From Petunia secreta (lineage: Eukaryota; Streptophyta; Magnoliopsida; Solanales; Solanaceae), in assembly GCA_029990175.1 (NCBI GenBank), contig JARKIP010000065.1, forward strand, positions 11,164,501 to 11,228,500: a DNA stretch of 64,000 bases, in the 5' to 3' direction. The translations under genes were made by a program, and so were the position numbers. Below are positions 1 through 10,285 of the stretch, piece after piece. A model generated the notes under the pieces. The model saw nothing but the letters and a program-made list of their open reading frames with translations. It ran no database searches and was not told where the DNA came from. Each line of letters starts with the position of its first letter. Position 1 is the stretch's first letter.

Positions 1-1070
1 TCTAGTCCACAATTCATATGGAGTAGTTGCAACTAATTTTGTTGGCACTCAGTTAAGTAAATAGGTAGCAGTAAGAAATGGATCACCCAACTAACTAATT
101 GGGAGATTAGCTTGTGCCATCATTGATCTAACCATTTCTAGAAGCGTCTTGTTTCTTCTCTCCGCAACACTATTTTACTGTGGAGTATTTAGGATAGTCA
201 ACTGATGAAAAATTCCCTTTCCATCACATAACTTGTTAAATTGAGTTGACAAGTACTCTCGACCTCGGTCAGTTCGAAGAACTTTTATCTTCTTGTCTAA
301 TTGATTTTCCACTAAGCTCATATAGCGTTTGAAACAACTCATTGCTTCTAATTTGTGGGAAATTAGATAGTTAACCGAAATGAGTGTAGTCATCTGTTAA
401 CGTGATGAAATTGTACGCTCCATACCTAGCCCTGATATTCATAGACGCAGAGATGTCCGAATGGACTAATTGCAAGGGATATTTAGCTCTAGTCGCTTTA
501 CTGAAGGGTTTTCTTACAGATTTTCTTGCTAGACAACTTTCACAAGTGGATAATTCCACATGTTCAATGCCAGTAAGCAAACCTTGTTTTGCTAACCTTT
601 GTATTTTTTGTTGGCCAATATGACCAAGTTTAGCATGCCATATGTTTACATCACTATCATATTTATGTGAGGAAGCAAACATAGAAAAACTAGCATTATT
701 ATTAAATGAATCATAATCCAAATCCATAATAATAAAACCTCCGGTCACATGACCAAAACCAAATAAAGTTGAACCTAAAGTCAATTTGACAGAATTTTCA
801 TGGAAAAACTTGCTAAATCCAAGCCTAAGCAAAACAATAATAGAAACTATATTCCCGCAAATTCCGTGAGTATAGAGGACATCATGTAGTAGTAGGTATC
901 GACCACCACGCAAGACTAACTTGCATGTACCGATCCCTTCAACAGCAACCTTATTGTTGTTGCCCACATAAATCCACTTTGTTCCACGTGAAATACGCCT
1001 AAACTCCACAAAAGAATTACGTTCCCTCGTTATGTGGTCCGTTGCTCCCGAGTCTACAATTCACAAAGGA
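1..1070 (-). pseudogene. copia protease motif, gag-pre-integrase and N-terminal integrase remnant
   Basis: On the minus strand the frame at about 1070-371 opens with a DSGATDH aspartic-protease motif near 1055. It continues into the gag-pre-integrase region, with a HAKLGH...CESCLARK zinc-binding HHCC signature and the beginning of the integrase core (HSDI, the first catalytic Asp). A second frame (393-175) carries an integrase core piece with LRTDRGREY, which contains the second catalytic Asp. The two pieces overlap in different frames near 371-393, so a frameshift separates them. The order protease-integrase before RT is diagnostic of Ty1/copia. The gene is incomplete at the window edge. Confidence 0.8.
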
Positions 1071-1119
1071 TTAGATTCAGACAAAAACACTGAACTAGAA
1101 ATACAAAGTTTACTAGTTT

Positions 1120-1420
1120 CAGTTTTGTGAAATACCTTTCTAGGAGGCTTAGAGCAATCCTTAGTATAGTGACCCTTTTTGTCACTGTTAAAGCATTTCA
1201 CCTTTGTAACATTTACACGTTTTGGACGTTTGTTATTGCCTTGTTGTTCTGCCCTTGCTCTTTTAGCAGGCTGAGACTGAGTTGTTCATCTTTTCTTAAC
1301 CCAATTTTTTTTCTTTGAGCCACCTTTGGCCTTAGAGGATGTTGCCATATGCAACTCAGCTGTTGGCTTAGCAGCCTCAAGCCGATCCTCTTAAAGCTCA
1401 AGAGATCTTCGGACATCTTC
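1120..1420 (-). pseudogene. copia gag C-terminal, CCHC zinc-knuckle region
   Basis: Minus-strand translation around 1210-1150 gives a nucleocapsid-like knuckle, CFNSDKKGHYTKDC. The spacing is that of CX2CX4HX4C, but the second Cys has become Ser, so zinc binding is probably lost. Basic residues flank it, as in copia nucleocapsids. The frame is interrupted between here and the gag N-terminal piece at 1635-1993. It sits where expected, between gag and the protease motif. Confidence 0.6.
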
Positions 1421-1634
1421 CAGAGTCTTGATTAGCTAATTGTGGGTTAAATGCATCTTCATATGATTCCAAGAATTAGGTAAGGACCATATGAAACCTT
1501 GAATTTGTTGCTCATCGGTCAACACATGACCAACATCTTTTTAACTCCCCAATCATGTTTGTCATAAGCCTTAGATAAGTTCTCACTGAATGTTCTGGGC
1601 GCTTCTTGTATGAGTCAAACTTGATTGTTAAGGA

Positions 1635-1993
1635 TCATAGCCTTTCAATAGAACAGGTACCAAACCTATTCTTCAAAGCAATCCAAAGAGCTAGACCCAT
1701 AGCTCTTTGGTGATCCTTAAATTCCCTTAAGATATCATCATCTAAGGTGCTTAGCAATGTAATGCGAGCCAATGAGTCTTTCTTTTTCCAAGCGTCATAA
1801 GCCGCACGGTCACGCCTATGCTGAGCTGTGGTGCCTTCCTCATGCTCATCCATGACAATATTAACTGCCTCCATAGCCTCTTGCTCTTCAAGCACATATT
1901 GAACTTTTAAGCTCCAGGTCTCATAGTTATCACCATTGAGTTTCAACCCTCTGTTGAGCTCAGCAAAAATGTTCTTAGCAGCAGTAGACATTC
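1635..1993 (-). pseudogene. copia gag N-terminal domain
   Basis: The preferred start is the internal Met at about 1991, giving MSTAAKNIFAELNRGLKLNG; the open frame begins further upstream at 2162 with unrelated sequence. The segment contains the hallmark NGDNYETWSLKVQYVL of the copia capsid (UBN2/DUF4219 type), followed by an acidic stretch and a conserved WKKKDSLARITLLSTLDD block. Capsid proteins of this family package element RNA into particles. The frame ends at 1635 with a stop before the rest of the capsid, so it is truncated. Confidence 0.75.
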
Positions 1994-2162
1994 TTTTAAC
2001 AGTATAAAAAAAATATAGTGAGGATCTAAAGAAGGAATTTCTAAACGCAAGAACTATTTTCAACATACATATTCGGACAATAAGCACTAAGTTGATTAAG
2101 TTAATACACACATATATTAATAATGTAGTTGAAAGTTCACTATGTTCCCAGTCATCGTCCAA

Positions 2163-3431
2163 AAATTACACATGTAAATTAACCTAGTCAACTACTTAGC
2201 TTAATGTCTAATCATATTTAAAATAATATTTTATTTTCATGATCTTATATTCCCTTATGGATCTAAGTTAATAAATTAACTTAAGCTTAATTATAAATTT
2301 TATTTAACATATTAAATAAAATAAATCAAATGTTAAACTAATTAACATAAATGTATTCGTTAAATTAATTAACAAATATATTAAATATTAAATTAATTAA
2401 TATTTTAAACATGTTAAACAAATTAACAATAAAGATAAAAAAAGTTTAGCATTAAACTAATTATCACTTCATACAATTGTTAAACTAATTGACAAATATT
2501 CTTAATGTTAAACAAATTAACATTTGTTGCAATTTGCTAAACTAATCAATAAATACACTTAATATTAAACTAATTAACATTTTATGTAATATGAGTAGTA
2601 AACATTGATTTCATATAAAATATAAACACAAAATTTATATTTGAAAAATTATGTCCAACTAACTAATTTTCGTAAATCTGAAAAAAAAAAAAACATAATA
2701 TTCTTATAACTTGAACTAGGCCATTAGGCCAATTATTTTTTATAAAGAAAAGTTACTGCACATTTGAAATGAGCCAAACCCAAGCCAACTATTAACAATG
2801 AAGTCATGTTTACCCAGGTCTGTAAGTTCTTTGGTAAAAAATAATCTGTCAACTTAAAAAAAATAGTAGCCCACTGTTCATTAAACAAATTATGACTAGC
2901 CCTATTTCATGACACTACTTAAAAAAAACATAAGCCAATGTGGGTTCCCAAGCCCAAGCTTAATGTGGAGTGAAATAGTCCTAGTTTTGTCTTCTCCTCC
3001 TCCTTTCTTTCTCTACAATAAACGACTATCCATTGGAGCACCAAGCTGCATGTTTTGTACCCACCTTTTGTTTTTTTTTAGAAAAAAAATTATTTAAATC
3101 AAGTACAATGAATAAGTGAGAAAGCCTTTCTTCCTTTCACTATTGTCTCTGCCATCATGGTAGAAGAAGATTAAAAAAACTTATTTCTTCTCCTTCTTCT
3201 TTTGGAATTTGCAGTTGCCATGGTTATAGAGCACTAGGCTCCACCATTTTTTTTGTTTGCACCTCTGTAGTGCAGATTAAAAAAAAATTGTTATTATTTT
3301 TTTTAATTCCGATGGCTAATCAGCTGCTTCTCACCGGAGCTGTTTCGGTGGTGACTGTGTGTTGCACGACGGCGATGTATCGTTCCTTGCCAGAGCTTAT
3401 TCTGGTGGTTGGCAGTGATTTCGAAAGTGCA

Positions 3432-3466
<35 letters not shown>

Positions 3467-3719
3467 CTAGATTTGAAAAAAAAAAAAAACTAATATCAAA
3501 TCTGACATTAAAAATAATTCGTCTCTATAATTTAAGAAACCACAATATTATTCTACTATTGTAACTGTTATTTCATGAACTTATAATAGAAAGAGATTTG
3601 AAAAAATATCCATAAAGTTATTCGAGTATATACATGTTTAATTGCAGTCCAATTGCATAAATGAAAGAAACAATACAGAATTGTTCTATAATTTTTACTG
3701 ACCAAAAAACCAGCCTATG
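2163..3719. other. non-coding AT-rich leader of the copia element
   Basis: No credible gene. About 2260-2590 is extremely AT-rich, with an irregularly repeated 15-mer close to TTAAACTAATTAACA. At 3439-3465 there is an A homopolymer of more than 20 bases, and shorter T/A runs occur elsewhere. The segment lies between the gag start and the PBS, so it is leader, possibly enlarged by an unrecognised insertion. Confidence 0.5.
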
Positions 3720-3733
3720 ACATCTGATACCAA
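3720..3733 (-). promoter_or_regulatory. primer-binding site of the copia element
   Basis: The minus strand reads TTGGTATCAGATGT directly after the LTR end. This is close to the initiator Met-tRNA complement TGGTATCAGAGC used by most plant copia elements. It primes minus-strand cDNA synthesis. Confidence 0.7.
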
Positions 3734-4104
3734 TGAAGGATTCATATATGCATATACATAAATCTATACTAAATAGATTAATCAAACATTATAAATCCGA
3801 GAACTTACTTGTTCTCCTTATAAGCGGAAGCGGTAGGATCTTTGAACCACGGCTGGAATTACTGGTCGTCGCTGGTTGTCACAGTAACGGAGCAACCCCT
3901 TTATCCACAGTCTAAACACTAGTTTATTTGAGAGAGAAGTAGTAAGAGCAGTAGGAAAAGTACGTTTATTTATCTGAGTTTTTTTACTGTATTTATAACT
4001 GTATAAAACAGTAGGTGTCCTCTTATAGGACTCTATTAGGTAACATATCTTTTTACCTGGATAAACTTTAAGAGCACCCCTTTAAGGTTGGACTCTTTTA
4101 TTCA
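3734..4104 (-). repeat. copia 5' LTR
   Basis: On the minus strand it begins TGAATAAAAG and ends ATCCTTCA, giving a TGAA/TTCA terminal inverted repeat, and the PBS abuts its end. A minus-strand TATAAATA lies near 3990. The right boundary falls inside a CRM-like LTR (next entry), as if copia inserted near that LTR's 3' end. The partner flank is outside the window, so no target duplication can be tested. Confidence 0.65.
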
Positions 4105-4847
4105 AATAAATCCAACGGAGATAAAAGCAAGATGAAGCTTGAAACGATTACCTATGTAGCATTGAGGAACTTGTCTCGATACACCCCGGGTGCATGTCAA
4201 AAATCACCTATACTACGCAACTACCCTCAAGAGGCACGTGGCTCTTGCAAACAGAATGATCAAAGAGGTTCGATGTTCAATTTGGATTCGACCAAGTGAA
4301 ATCATGTCGGCTCACGGGTTCTTCATTGAGATTCACTCAAATGATACATCATTATATATTCAAGGTTTGCTAGTTGCAAATGAAATGGCTAAGGGTTCTA
4401 TTTATAGACCCTTCTAAGACAAATGTGAAATGTCTAAAGCGCCCTCAAGCCAAGTTAAGGAAATATACAACACTAGGGGCAAAATAAGAAGTTCAAGCAA
4501 AAAGCAGTAGTCTTCAGCATTTGGGGTACTCCGCCTGGATGAGCTTCTGATCAAAAAAGGCCTCAGGCTTGGGCGCTCCGCTTGGTGTCTACGCGCTCTG
4601 CCTGGTTGGCCTTGAAGCTGGGTGCTCAGCCTAGCTTCTAGGCGCTCCGCCTGGCCTTGATGCGTAGGCTTTATTCCTTCCATTGAGCTCAAATGCATGA
4701 CCTTCAAATGATCTTTGAAGCCCTTACCCTGGCATCATCGCATCCTCCTAGCTTCAATTCATCTCTGAAGCCCTTTCCCCCGCATCCTCGCATCCTCCTA
4801 GCTTGGCTTTTGATAGTTGGGACCTAAGCCCAATTTGGATTGCATCA
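4105..4847 (-). repeat. LTR of a CRM-like Ty3/gypsy family (truncated at its 3' end)
   Basis: On the minus strand it starts TGATGCAATCC, as do the LTRs at 22629-23424 and 56373-57191. Its 3' part aligns with the 56-kb LTR (shared GATCATTCT, GAGGGTAGTTGC-like, GACAAGTTCC and CTATCTTT-like blocks). A TATA box (TCTATAAATAG, minus) lies at 4397-4407. A GC-rich repeat array lies at 4527-4656, upstream of that TATA. The LTR lacks its terminal ...CA end because the copia LTR begins there. No coding part of this element is seen. Confidence 0.7.
4527..4656 (-). repeat. GC-rich imperfect-palindrome array in LTR U3
   Basis: Five copies close to GGCGCTCCGCCTGG (plus strand; AGGCGGAGCGCC on the sense strand), with substitutions in several copies. 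The array starts about 190 bp into the LTR and ends about 120 bp before the TATA box. It matches in position the arrays at 23028-23215 and 56823-56980. Confidence 0.7.
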
Positions 4848-5206
4848 AATGACCACCAGCCAGTGACAGTAATCGGCAACGGCAACCTTTTGTATGTTTA
4901 GGAGTGTCAGACCCATTGTTTTAGAAGTGTCTAGCTTTAGTCCTGTTGTGTCTAAGTGTATAATATTAATCCCCATGAGTCTAGAAGAGTCTTAGTGTTT
5001 GTTTGAATGCAGTAGTCCCAGCTACCGCATATACGAAACTACACTGAGTTGATTCCTTTGTCTGAGGATATGTAGGTAGCCTTGAAGTTAGGGTACGATC
5101 ACCACTTTGAAAATCATGCTCTTGGTTAGAACCGAAAAGCCAAAATTAGTTGTTGATTACTTCTTTGTTAGAAAACTCTGCATGTTCCTGAACAAAGAGG
5201 GGCAGC
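4848..5206 (+). other. 3' UTR and polypurine tract of a Tat/Ogre-type element
   Basis: No coding sequence. The segment ends with the purine-rich ACAAAGAGGGGCAGC at 5192-5206. This is the same PPT context as at 47825-47837 and sits immediately before an LTR start. An antisense copy of a motif related to TTGCCTACATATC is at 5067-5079; the same motif occurs in the other Tat/Ogre 3' regions of the window. The element's coding part is missing on the left. Confidence 0.55.
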
Positions 5207-5689
5207 TGTAAGTACCTAATTTTGGTTGAGATTAAGTTAAGTGTTGTTAATTTTGTGTGAATTTGATTAGTCGTCATAATTATTAGTTATTTGATTTCTA
5301 TGTGCTTAATTTTATGCTTAGTGTGTAAATGATGTGTGTTTTGGACCCTACATTAGAAAAGGAATGGAAATGGATAGCCCAAATACACCATGGCCCTCTA
5401 ACCCGTTAACCCGGCCCACAAAGCCCAGACCCTGATGTATATAAGCTATACTTACCTTATTTCCCCCACACCACACAAGCTTTTAAGGGCTTAGGGTAAC
5501 CTTCGTAAAATCCCATCCACTCACCGGAAAAGAGGAACCACCTATCACAACCCTTGATCCACCGGACAACTGCCACTGCACTACCGCCGGTGGTCGAAAA
5601 ATACCAATATATACCTTCCTGGAACTATCTGGACGTCCTCTTTCACTTTCTACCATCCGTTTTGTTAAAAAATTCTTCAATTGGTGTAG
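5207..5689 (+). repeat. partial LTR, Tat/Ogre-type
   Basis: It begins TGTAAGTACCTAATTTTGG right after the PPT. This parallels the TGTTGACACCCAATTTTGTC start of the other Ogre-type LTRs. It breaks at 5690, where an oppositely oriented LTR fragment begins. A TATA-like TATATAAGC is near 5438. Confidence 0.5.
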
Positions 5690-6270
5690 TGTTGAACCCC
5701 AAAAAAATTTTCTCTTTTTAAGGGTTATATTCCGGGTATAATATGTTCAACATTATGGAGACTCCAAAGGGCTTTGTTTGGAGTCGCCACCTACTTTAGA
5801 AAAATTAGGAACCAATATTGATTAATGAGTGCATTTCTTCCTTATTTAAAAGGAAAATATTTTTTCAGAGATTCTTAGGTAAGTGGTTCAGTTATTTTCG
5901 AAAGAATATCTTTTATTATTAGAGCACTTACAAAAATCCACCAAAAGGTGGTTAATCCAGCAGTTTTCACAAATTTTAATAAAAATAAATGATTTAAAAA
6001 TATTAGAAAAATATAAGATAAATAAAAAAGAGAAATAGATAATAAGTAAATAAATAAATGATAAATAAATAATTAATAATTAATTAAGTAATTAAATAAA
6101 TATATAATAAATAAATTATTATAATGATAAAAAAGGGTATGTATTTTAATTGTATTTGTTTGCACTCATTATTTAACTCTGGTTCTTAAAATTCATAAAT
6201 TAATTAACAAATCTAAAGAAAAAGAGCAAGGTGTTCACAAAGCAATTTTAATAAGAGATAATAGTCCAGT
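5690..6270 (-). repeat. LTR 3'-end fragment related to the LARD LTRs
   Basis: In plus orientation it starts TGTTGAACCCCAAAAA. It then shares blocks with the LTRs at 37089 and 42761 in the same order: TTTGGAGTCGCCACC, a CAGAGATTCTTAGGTAAG-like block, and GTGGTTAATCCAGCAG-like sequence. It is therefore the 3' end of a minus-strand LTR of the same superfamily. It fades into AT-rich sequence before the copia element at 6375. Confidence 0.6.
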
Positions 6271-6374
6271 TTCATACTTAAACTATCTCAAGTTCACGTT
6301 ACCCCCAAACTATACTAAACCATGATTAGAACCTCTCCAAAGCTGCCAGATGGCAAAGTGGTGTTGTCACTCTA
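6271..6374. other. flank of the copia insertion
   Basis: Short stretch with no gene. The last five bases before the copia LTR are CTCTA, the candidate target duplication. A matching copy is not found after 12269, because the 3' LTR abuts another element there. Confidence 0.3.
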
Positions 6375-6930
6375 TGTTGGGTTTGGAAGGAATGTAAAGT
6401 GGTGTGAATGAGAAATGAAAGGAATATTTATTAAAGATTAATATTTTATATTAATATTTATTTATTAAATATTAATATTTTATATTAATATTTGATTTGG
6501 GGCCGTTTTCGTAACGAAATAAAGATTTGGACTATTTATGCAAATATTCCAATAGGTGTTGGACGCTGCATGAAATGAAAAGGTGTTTTCATTGAGCAGC
6601 CACCTAGAAGGCTGCTTTTTATGAACAGTCACTTGACCCAAAATGAAAAGACACCTTTATGCCTCGTTATTCCAAAATCATGCCTTTTCATTCCAAATCT
6701 TGTGGCTATAAATAGAGAGGCATTCTACCTCATTTTGATCATCCAAAATTCTTCTCTTTCTTTCTCTCTCTGCTTTCTGCATTTGTTTTTCAAAACATAA
6801 GGTAAGTTCGAGTGAGTGTGATTTGCAGCCATATTTTGAGTTCGCAGGTTACTATGAATTGTATTACCGCTATCACGGTAACGTTGTTCCGTTCTATCCT
6901 AGGAGAAACTAATCCATTAACCTTTAGTAA
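6375..6930 (+). repeat. copia 5' LTR
   Basis: It begins TGTTGGGTTTGGAA and aligns closely with 11673 onward through the shared phrase AATCCATTAACC (about 6910-6921). After that the two copies diverge: here an AT microsatellite, there GGATAACTGTGAGG. The 5' copy probably lost its last bases and the PBS, since no PBS is recognisable. The TATA box CTATAAATAG is at 6706-6715. Confidence 0.8.
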
Positions 6931-7232
6931 TATATATATATATATATATATTGTATGTTCAAACGATTCAGAAGATTAAAAACTTCCGGATTATTAAAAT
7001 ATTCGTATTGTTACAGTTTGAAGTTTCAAATTTAATATTCGGTTTTGAAGATTTAAATACTTCAACGGATTATTATAAAAAAAAAATTATTGTGTATTTA
7101 ATCCGTTCAGAAGTTCAAAAACTTCCGGATTATTAAAATATTAATATTGGTACTTACAGTTTGAAGATTTAAAAACTTCACTGTATATTAAATCAGATTA
7201 TCTGAATCTGACTATGTTGTTGTGTTTTACAG
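6802..7232 (+). other. putative leader intron (donor in LTR, acceptor before gag)
   Basis: AAG|GTAAGT at 6801-6807 lies in the LTR downstream of the TATA box. TTTTACAG at 7225-7232 lies five bases before the gag ATG at 7237, after an AT-rich stretch. Splicing would join the LTR leader to gag. In the 3' LTR the donor context is AAAAGTAAGT, still acceptable. This is an inference without transcript data. Confidence 0.4.
6955..7185 (+). repeat. duplicated AT-rich block in copia leader
   Basis: Two diverged copies (about 6960-7035 and 7105-7180) share the order TTCAGAAG, AAAAACTTCCGGATTATTAA, AATATT, TTACAGTTTGAAG. The copies lie in the putative intron. Confidence 0.6.
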
Positions 7233-7236
7233 AATA

Positions 7237-7618
7237 ATGTCGAACACAGAAAACAACAAAGGTGTTTCTGGTACACCAAATGCTGCCAATATTGCAAGCT
7301 CCAGCCGTCCTACTTCGGCACCGGTGCCTGCGCTAGCACCGGCTGAAAAGCTGGGAAAGTTTGGCGGGATTGACTTCAAAAGGTGGCAGCAAAAGATGTT
7401 ATTTTATCTTACCACACTGAGTTTGAAAATATTCATTAAGGAGGACGTTCCTATCCCGACAGAAGACACTCCTGAAAATGAACGTTTCATTGTTATTGAG
7501 GCATGGAAGCATTCTGATTTTCTATGTAAAAACTATATTCTGAATGGACTGAATGACGACTTGTACAACGTCTACAGTACTGCTGCAACTTCGATGGAGC
7601 TTTGGCTAGCTATGTATT
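7237..7618 (+). pseudogene. copia gag (capsid N-terminal part)
   Basis: The start MSNTENNKG at 7237 is chosen over the upstream ATG at 7222 because copia gags typically begin with a short polar run, and because 7237 follows the acceptor-like TTTACAG. The FGGIDFKRWQQKMLFYLTTL segment is the conserved copia capsid entry, followed by HSDFLCKNYILNGLNDDLYNVY. The frame ends at a TAG at 7618, inside the capsid. Further gag remnants continue to about 8040 in other frames. The product would coat element RNA; this copy cannot make a full one. Confidence 0.8.
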
Positions 7619-8042
7619 AGAAGTATTAATTATCTTGTTAATTATAAATTTCTCATTGAAGGTTTGGTCATCAATGAGGCGTTTCAAGTGGCTGCAGTAA
7701 TTGAAAAGTTACAACCTTTGTGGAAAGACTTTAAGAATTACTAGAAACACAAGCGCAAAGAGATGTCACTCGAAGATTTCATTGTTCGTTTGAGGATCGA
7801 GGAAGACAACAAGATTGCGGAGAAGAAGGTTGCTCGTGGAAGTTCAATAGTAATGTGAGCAAATATTGTTTGAGACAAATGATGCACCAAAGAACAACAA
7901 AAGGAAGAAACCTTCTTGACCAAACAATCAGCCGAAAAAGAAAAAATTCAAGGGCAATCGCCGCAATTGTGGCAAATATGAACATAAGGCTGTAGACTTT
8001 CGTGCCCCAAAGAATGCCAAAAATAGTAAAGGTCAAGCAAAC
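7619..8042 (+). pseudogene. copia gag remainder and nucleocapsid remnant
   Basis: Degraded sequence in several frames. Near 7953-8007 the translation NCGKYEHKAVDFRAPK is a zinc knuckle that has lost its first Cys and its last Cys (now Phe), leaving one Cys and the His. A basic lysine run precedes it. This links gag to the protease at 8043. Confidence 0.6.
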
Positions 8043-8990
8043 ATGGTAGAAGATACTATTTCCCAAGGAGCGCAAGAGATGTATCTTTGTGCAATGATTT
8101 CTGAATCTAACTTGGTAGGAAATCCCAAAGAATGGTGGATTGATTCTGGAGCCACCCACCAGGTTTGTGCAAATAAAGATGCATTTACTGGTTATGCTCC
8201 TGCTGGACCTAATGAGATGCTCTTCATGGGAAATTCTTCAACAACAAAGATTGAAGGTTATGGCAAGATAGGCCTAAAGATGACCTGGGGCAAGGTTGTG
8301 ACTCTCAACAATGTTCTTCACGTTCCAGAAATATATAAGAACTTAGTGTCAGCTTCACTTCTCGTCAAGAACGGGTTTAAGTGTATTTTTGTTGCTGACA
8401 AAGTTGTATTAACTAAAAATGATTGTTTTGTAGGAAAAGGTTACCTATGTGAGGGCCTTTTCAAGCTGAATGTAATGACAATTTCTATCAATAATAAAGT
8501 TCAAGCGTTTTCTTACTTACTTGAGTCAAATGAATTATCGCATGCACGTTTGGGACATGTTAATTATAAAACCTTGCGGAAAATGATAAATATGGAATTA
8601 TTGCCTAAATTTGAATGTGATAAATCAAAATATCAAATATGTGTTGAGTTTAAATTTGCGAAACATCCTTACAAAGCACTTGAAAGGAATTGCGAACCTT
8701 TAGACTTAATTCATACGGATATTTATGATATGAAGTCAATACCATCTCGCGGTGGAAAGAAGTATTTCATAACTTCCATTGACGATAGAATTGGTTACTG
8801 CTATGTTTATTTACTTAGTAGTAAAGACGAGGCTATAGATGCATTCAAGCAATACAAAAGTGAACTTGAAACACAACTTAGCAAAAGAATAAAAATGATA
8901 GAGGTGGTGAATACGAATCTCCTTTTGAACAAATATGTTTGGATATGGCATTATTCACAAAACTACTGCCCCTTACACACCACAATCTAA
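8043..8990 (+). pseudogene. copia protease and integrase N-terminal half
   Basis: The 315-codon frame holds the aspartic protease motif WIDSGATHQVC (about residues 36-46) and the copia gag-pre-integrase domain with SHARLGHVNYKTL. Next is a zinc site reduced to one visible Cys (QICVEFK in place of C-x2-C), then the integrase core start HTDIYD (first catalytic Asp). The frame is then lost at about residue 280, and the zone with the second catalytic Asp (about 8895-8990) is scrambled. Integration of cDNA by this copy is not possible. Confidence 0.85.
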
Positions 8991-9552
8991 TGGGATTGCG
9001 GAAAGGAAAAATAGAACTTTAAAGGAGATGATGAATGACTTATTAATAAGTTCATGTTTACCCTAGAACTTATGGGGGGAAGCTATTCTTACAGCTAGTC
9101 GAATACTTAATCGTGTACCCCACAGCAAAACACAATCCATTCCATATGAAAAGTGGAAGAGAAGAAACCCAAGCTTGAATTACCTGAAAGTGTGGGGGTG
9201 TTTGGCAAAGGTACAAGTTCCTAAACCTAAAAGGGAAAAGATAGTACCAAAAACCATTGATTGTGTTTTCATAGGATATGCCAAGAATAGTAAGGCATAT
9301 CGTTTTCTGGTTTATAAATCAGAAAATCCTAATATTCATGTTAATACGGTTATGGAATCAGATAATGCTGAATTCTTTGAAAATATATATTCGTATAAAT
9401 TTGAATGTGAATCGTCAAGTGTTAGCACGAAACGACCAAGGGAAGGTACAAAAGGAAGTATGCTAAATAATGATAATCCAAGACGTAGTAAACGTCAAAG
9501 GACGTCTACTTCCTTTGGACCAGATTTTATGACTTTCCTATTGGAAAAATAA
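8985..9552 (+). pseudogene. copia integrase C-terminal half
   Basis: After a frameshift, AERKNRTLKEMM (about 8998-9033) carries the third catalytic residue, Glu. A stop near 9063 interrupts it. From 9175 an open frame has the copia integrase tail: YLKVWGCLAKV, IDCVFIGYAKNSKAYRF, and a basic RRSKRQR tail that may act in nuclear targeting. It ends at a TAA (9550-9552) just before the RT frame. Confidence 0.8.
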
Positions 9553-9574
9553 GCCTCAAACTTATAAAGAAGCA

Positions 9575-10282
9575 ATGGCTTCTTCAGAGTCTCCATATTG
9601 GAAAGAGGCAGTCAATAGTGAGATAGAATCCATTTTAAGCAACCATACATGGGAGTTGGTTTATCTTCCTCCTGGGAACAAACCTTTAGGTTACAAATGG
9701 ATTTTCAAAAGGAAAATGAAAGCTGATAGTACTATTGACAAATACAAGGCTAGACTGGTCGTTAAAGATTATAGACAAAAAGAGGGCCTTGATTATTTTG
9801 ATACATATTTTCCGGTAAGCAGAATTACATCCATACGGATGCTAATAGCTTTGGCTGCCGTGTATGATCTTCAAATCCATCAAATGGATGTAAAGACGGC
9901 CTTCTTAAATAGAGATTTGGAGGAAAAAATCTACATAGAACAACCTGAAGGGTTCGTGGTTTCTAGGAAAGAAAAGAATGTATGTCGACTTGTTAAGTCT
10001 CTTTATGGACTAAAACAAGCACCTAAACAATGGCATGCGAAATTTGACAGTACAATATTGTCAAATGGCTTCCAAATTAATGAGTGTGATAAATGTGTTT
10101 ATATTAAGAACACTCCAAATCATGTAGTCGTTGTTTGTCTATATGTGGATGACATGTTAATAATGAGTAAGGATATTGCTGAGATCAATGCTACTAAGCG
10201 TATGCTAACTAGAAAGTTTGACATGAAAGACTTGGGAGTTGCAGATTTAATCTTGGGTATTAAAATTCACAAAACTCCTTAA
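9575..10282 (+). pseudogene. copia reverse transcriptase
   Basis: A 235-codon open frame with copia RT blocks in order: NHTWELVYLPPGNKPLGYKW, KARLVVKDYRQKEGLDYFDT, QMDVKTAFLN (first catalytic Asp), QPEGF, LVKSLYGLKQAPKQWH and the active site YVDDM (about residues 189-193). Both catalytic motifs are intact. The frame stops at a TAA at 10280, at a position where the family usually continues into the connection domain, so this stop is probably recent. It copies element RNA into cDNA in intact relatives. Confidence 0.9.
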
Positions 10283-10285
10283 GGT

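Larger units (their letters stand above)
1..4104 (-). mobile_element. Ty1/copia retrotransposon, 5' part, degenerate
   Basis: A minus-strand LTR retrotransposon runs off the left edge of the window. Reading leftwards it has a 371-bp LTR (3734-4104), a Met-tRNA type PBS, a long leader of about 1.7 kb, gag, a CCHC knuckle, a protease motif, the gag-pre-integrase zone and the start of integrase. RT and RNase H, which follow integrase in the copia order, would lie outside the window. Stops and frameshifts break the coding part, so it is not autonomous. The unusual leader length suggests a later insertion there, but I could not delimit one. Confidence 0.75.

Noticed and set aside
3439..3465. A-homopolymer as a LINE or processed-pseudogene tail
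   Set aside because: No coding or SINE/LINE body upstream and no flanking duplication recognised.
6910..6960. PBS of the copia element at 6375
   Set aside because: No tRNA-complementary sequence after the shared LTR end; the 5' LTR tail is replaced by an AT microsatellite.
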